NCBI GenBank assembly: GCA_963576475.1
Contig: OY754975.1
Span: forward strand, 22,377,169 to 22,441,168
Source of the DNA: Molanna angustata
Taxonomy: Eukaryota; Arthropoda; Insecta; Trichoptera; Molannidae
Length of the DNA: 64,000 nucleotides
Reading direction: 5' to 3'
In this document: positions 60,721 to 64,000 of the stretch, one piece after another
How positions within the stretch are numbered: position 1 is the first letter of the stretch
Layout of the letters: each line of letters starts with the position of its first letter
Made by a program: the position numbers and the translations under genes
The notes under the pieces: generated by a model
Database searches by the model: none
Told to the model about the DNA's origin: nothing
What the model saw: the letters and a program-made list of their open reading frames with translations, nothing else

Positions 60721-61139
60721 ACTTTGAAGATCTCAAAAATACTTCGGATAGGGTATTTATAGGGCGGGACATAGTTAATCTAATACATATGAAATTTGCA
60801 GAGTTACCATGCAATATCATAAGTAATGATGGATTGGCTAAGCGTTTAGTAAATGGTAATGCGACCTCTCCTGTTCGCGTTCTATTTTGTTTGAATTCGG
60901 CGCCAAACACCACAAACAAAGATTATTTAAAAAAATATATGGAAAATGTACCTAAAGAAACGTTGAAAAATATATTTTTTGACACTCGACATAACCTTAA
61001 AAAATGTGATAATACAAGTGACAGTCGAAAAGAAACGTGCGTCGCGTTAAGACAGGAAGTTGACCGAACAGCCGAGAGATGCGTAACCGCATTCCTCGTG
61101 TCCGGAGACAGATTGGTGACTTCACAGCGACAGGCGTGA
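60721..61139 (+). CDS. Unidentified open frame, possibly partial
   Basis: The plus frame is open from a stop near 60720 to a TGA at 61137; the first ATG is at 60789. It reads DRVFIGRDIVNLIHMKFAEL, NDGLAKRLVNGN, KYMENVPKETLKNIFFDT and then enters GC-rich DNA (SRKETCVALRQEVDRTAERC). The first part looks protein-like, but no family is recognised. It starts just after the SINE head at 60684, so the true 5' part could have been cut off by that insertion. It may be part of a transposon or chance. Confidence 0.25.
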
Positions 61140-61420
61140 AGTAGGGAACACCGGGAGTGCCGAAATGGATCTTCCCAGCACCATTCGGCAAGAGAACCTT
61201 CCTAGATTTTAGCGGATGCTGAGTTTGGAAAGTACTCCAAACGCTGTCGAGTCGCGCTGGACACTGGAGCAACGGCCTGCATCTCCTCGAGATTAACGCC
61301 GCCGCCGTCGTTGCTTCTGACGCAGCCACTCCGAGGGATCCGAGGATGCTTTCGCCGATAGCCTGCCCCCTTCGCCCATCGATGACGGTCCGTTCCGCCA
61401 TTGAAGGTGCATCAGCACAT
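61015..61420. other. GC-rich block of unknown origin
   Basis: An abrupt GC-rich stretch in AT-rich DNA, open in parts on both strands (134 codons on minus, no domain seen). It is followed by AT-rich sequence with AATAAACATT near 61721 and a CTTCCTCC...GGAAGGAGGGTATCAATG element near 61766. The same CCTCC...GGAGG...ATCAATG arrangement occurs near 25688. It may be part of an LTR retroelement; no LTR pair found. Confidence 0.3.
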
Positions 61421-62112
61421 TCATGGCTGTGAATGAAAGACTATGTGTACCCCAGAAACCAAAAAGATTTGTGACTTTTTTCCTTGTGACAATATTTCGT
61501 CTTTGTTTTTTTACTTTAATTTATTTAAATTTTGTCTTATTTAATTTACAAATTTCAACGTATGATATCCAAAATTTATATAATCAAAATTTATTCTAAC
61601 ATTTGTGACGTCTTAATTTATTGACAATTTAATTTATTTGTGACATAACGTTCTGACGTTTGACAATTGATATTATTGGACCAAGGTTCTATTTATTAAA
61701 TCATGTGAATATTCTATGTGAAATAAACATTTTATCTACATGGAATTTTGAAATTTAATTGAGCTCTTCCTCCAAGCTTCTTGGAAGGAGGGTATCAATG
61801 AGGAGGAGGGAGGATTTAATAGTTTTACCAATAATACTAAGTATATGTAGCAATGGATTGACTTAGTCAACAATATTTCTAACTCTCCTTAAGATATATG
61901 TAATATACCAACTGACATGTTATTTTTGTTAACATGTTCCACATGTTTATCACATCAAAGTGATACGTCTATAAGTACTACAAAACATTTGATAGAATAT
62001 GCTCCATCATTGTGTTGATTAGCTAACGATATTAGTAACACATCAACAACAACAACAAAATTATTAACAATTGTGTGTTTGCTTGCGACATACACTTTAG
62101 GTATATAAAATC
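61421..62112. other. AT-rich interval, no gene seen
   Basis: Contains a poly(A)-signal-like AATAAA near 61721 and repeated CAACAACAACAA near 62045. Nothing else recognised. Confidence 0.45.
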
Positions 62113-62334
62113 AGCCTTCGTGGTTCAGTTGGTTGGGTATCTGACTGCTGATCCAAAGGTCCCGGGTTCGATTCCCAGTGGAGACACAATTTTTAATTGT
62201 GCTTTCAGTCTGGATATGTGAGACTATTAATATCGTAAGTCTCCAGCATGTAGCAATTTGTAATTGGGTGCGTGTTAAATTAATATTTGACATAGTATCT
62301 GTTAGTTGCCCGAGAAGCAAAATTAAATAAATAA
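62113..62334 (+). mobile_element. tRNA-derived SINE, copy 3
   Basis: AGCCTTCGTGGTTCAGTTGG (A-box) and GGTTCGATTCC (B-box), followed by the same body as copies 1 and 2 and an AAATTAAATAAATAA tail. Uninterrupted. Confidence 0.88.
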
Positions 62335-62401
62335 CTAAACATAAGGTCTAACAGTTTTTGGGCTTTCAATAACAAATAAGACAATCTAAAGCTTATTTAT
62401 A

Positions 62402-62542
62402 TAAAGTCTTGAACGTCTTATTTATTTAAAGTAGTTAACTTCTTATTTATGTAAAGTAATGAACTTATTATTAATGTGAAGTAATAAACTTATTATTTGT
62501 GTATAGTAATGAACTTATTATTTATGTTAAGTATTGAACTTG
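62402..62542. repeat. ~26-bp minisatellite, about 5-6 units
   Basis: Units of AAAGTAATGAACTTATTATT plus TATGT, with substitutions, run from just after the SINE tail. Confidence 0.8.
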
Positions 62543-62751
62543 TTTTCAGACCCAATGTTTATTTTGTTTTTGGAAATAACTATCCATATTGTCGGAGTTA
62601 ACTTTGTGGCATAATTTTATGCAATTTTATTCATTACAATACAGTTTTGTTAAACCACAAGGGAATATTAAGGGAATATTAAGGGAATAACCCTACATAA
62701 TAAACTCTGTCTCCATCCCTAAAAGCAACAGTCCAATAACATATTTCATAC

Positions 62752-62899
62752 CTTCAAGGGAGATGCATGATACGTTCAGCTGAAGTTCATTTGAAGCCTC
62801 TAAAGAGACAATAGCCTCCACCCACAGATGTTTTGAAACAGCATCCTTAGTGTCTTTTACTTTCCACGAAGTCTCTGGCGTATGTGACGATCGAGTTAA
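62752..62899 (-). CDS. Candidate coding exon 1 of an unidentified gene
   Basis: On the minus strand, TTATATTATTTTTACCTTTGCAG-type sequence (pyrimidine tract, CAG at 62902-62900) precedes a 148-nt open segment that ends CTTGAAG|GTATGA. It encodes 49 residues plus one base, including SWKVKDTKDAVSKHLWVEA and SLEASNELQLNVSCISLE, with a balanced amino-acid mix and less AT-biased codons than the flanks. The leftover G pairs in phase with the two bases opening the segment at 34022, giving Gly. Acceptor and donor are both good. Upstream exons would lie beyond the window or be unrecognised. Family unknown. Confidence 0.5.
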
Positions 62900-63175
62900 C
62901 TGCAAAGGTAAAAATAATATAAAACAGTATCTCTTCGCTTGAAATGAAGATGAGTGATCCTCACTCATTTCCATTTTGAATCTTAGCTAGAACTTTATTT
63001 AAATCGAAAAATGTTAAAAAATAAAATTATACATAAATTCTCCATAATGACTCCAATTCACTTTTTACTCCTCACTAACCCAAGGGGATATAGTGGGGAG
63101 AAGAGATTTTGAGTAGATATGTGGGATAATATATAAAAAATCAATTTATAAATTTAATGACAGATAAATGAATGA

Positions 63176-63226
63176 ATAAATTAATTAATTCATTCATTAA
63201 TTAATTTATTTATTTATTAGCGAGTA
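63176..63226. repeat. AT-rich palindromic run
   Basis: ATTAATTAATTCATTCATTA and neighbours form a self-complementary tetranucleotide repeat (ATTA/ATTC/TTTA). Confidence 0.6.
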
Positions 63227-63509
63227 TAAGAAGCAAACTACAAATTGATTTCATAAAAAATCTACGGCATTAATTTCCAAACATTTTTGCAAAACCAATT
63301 TTGAATCTACGCTTAGAACTCACGTTCTTCTTGCATTAATTACGATAAGCATTCATTGGATTTACATGTTACACATGAGATCCAACTGTCGATGGCGAAT
63401 TTATGAATATTTTAAAATATTTTGTACGATAGGATAGTATGGAGGTCAATCTTTTTTTCCTACTCAGAGTATGAAAACAGCATGATGGTATGTATGTATG
63501 TTTAGAGAT

Positions 63510-63741
63510 TAATGGTGACTTTCACCAACGCCCCCTAACTCATAGGTGCTACCTAAGAATTTTTATGTATGTAGTACCTAACGTGAATTTTCGTTTCACC
63601 ACCTACATAAGTGTTACCTAAGACGCTAATGGTGACTTTCACCAACGCCCCCTAACTCTTAGGTGCTACCTAAGAATTCTTATGTAGTACCTAACGTGAA
63701 TTTTCGTTTCACCACCTACATAAGAGTTACCTAAGACAAAG
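63510..63741. repeat. Two 117-bp tandem units rich in palindromes
   Basis: TAATGGTGACTTTCACCAAC begins at 63510 and 63627. Each unit contains TGGTGACTTTCACCA, CTTAGGTGCTACCTAAG and GTGAATTTTCGTTTCAC, all self-complementary. Unit 1 has 3-4 extra bases (ATGTATGTAG against ATGTAG). Confidence 0.88.
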
Positions 63742-64000
63742 ACTGATGAAAAACAAATTATACAGACGTGGACAATTTATTAGACTCAAATGATTTATGT
63801 TACTCTTTTATGTTTAAAGTACCTTGTGCATTCATATAACATCTTATAATAATCCTTTTTTCAATATTTTTTCATTACTTAAACATTTAACTACACGTTT
63901 TTTTTATTTTTAACGATTGTAACACTGAGTCATGTGAAATATTTTATTTTAATGCTGGTATCCCGACAATTTTGAAGTTTCTGCAGTTAGTCGTCCATTT
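63742..64000. other. AT-rich end of window
   Basis: No gene or repeat recognised. Confidence 0.5.

Noticed and set aside
60997..61401. 134-codon minus frame
   Set aside because: Lies in a GC-rich block open in several frames; no recognisable domain or conserved pattern.

Overview
The window is eukaryotic, very AT-rich and almost wholly repetitive. LINEs, a tRNA-derived SINE family, hAT transposons, foldback DNA and frequent GTAGGTACCTAC-type motifs point to an insect. Lepidoptera or Hemiptera would both fit; the sequence alone does not decide the order. Most open frames are relics of transposons or chance frames inside repeats.

Layout. 1-3433: a nearly full-length non-LTR retrotransposon (APE endonuclease plus reverse transcriptase) with one frameshift and one stop. 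3598-20305: five copies (A-E) of a 2.3-3.1 kb repeat that starts ACTAGCYTTTATGTCCCGCC and ends in a CA run plus ATTACTTTAGA. Each carries internal minisatellites, and about 7.15 kb (B-spacer-C) is duplicated in tandem as D-spacer-E. 20390-21415: a minus-strand LINE end (RNase H and C-terminus) whose coding tail was amplified into a ~103-bp minisatellite. 21597-29130: a SINE, two hAT elements with intact 8-bp target duplications (22665-24147 and 28210-28871), a GC-rich block, and remnants of two or three LINEs. 30150-32000: a 76-bp-arm palindrome, a foldback element built of ~16-bp repeats, and a 214-bp tandem repeat. 35118-56720: a 21.6-kb tandem array of ~313-bp monomers in ~2.85-kb higher-order units, each led by a non-monomer block with a variable (GTACGCC)n run. 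The array is bracketed by ~100-bp direct repeats. 57177-64000: transposase and LINE relics, two more SINE copies (one split by a poly(A)-tailed insertion with a 15-bp target duplication) and small tandem repeats.

Host coding sequence is scarce. Three short minus-strand open segments (62752-62899, 33925-34022, 32153-32336) each have AG/GT splice borders, and their phases fit if joined in that order. If they belong to one gene, the tandem array and its neighbours lie in a ~28.7-kb intron. I could not identify the protein. The strongest candidate for something undescribed is the higher-order array and its borders; the ACTAGC repeat family is next.
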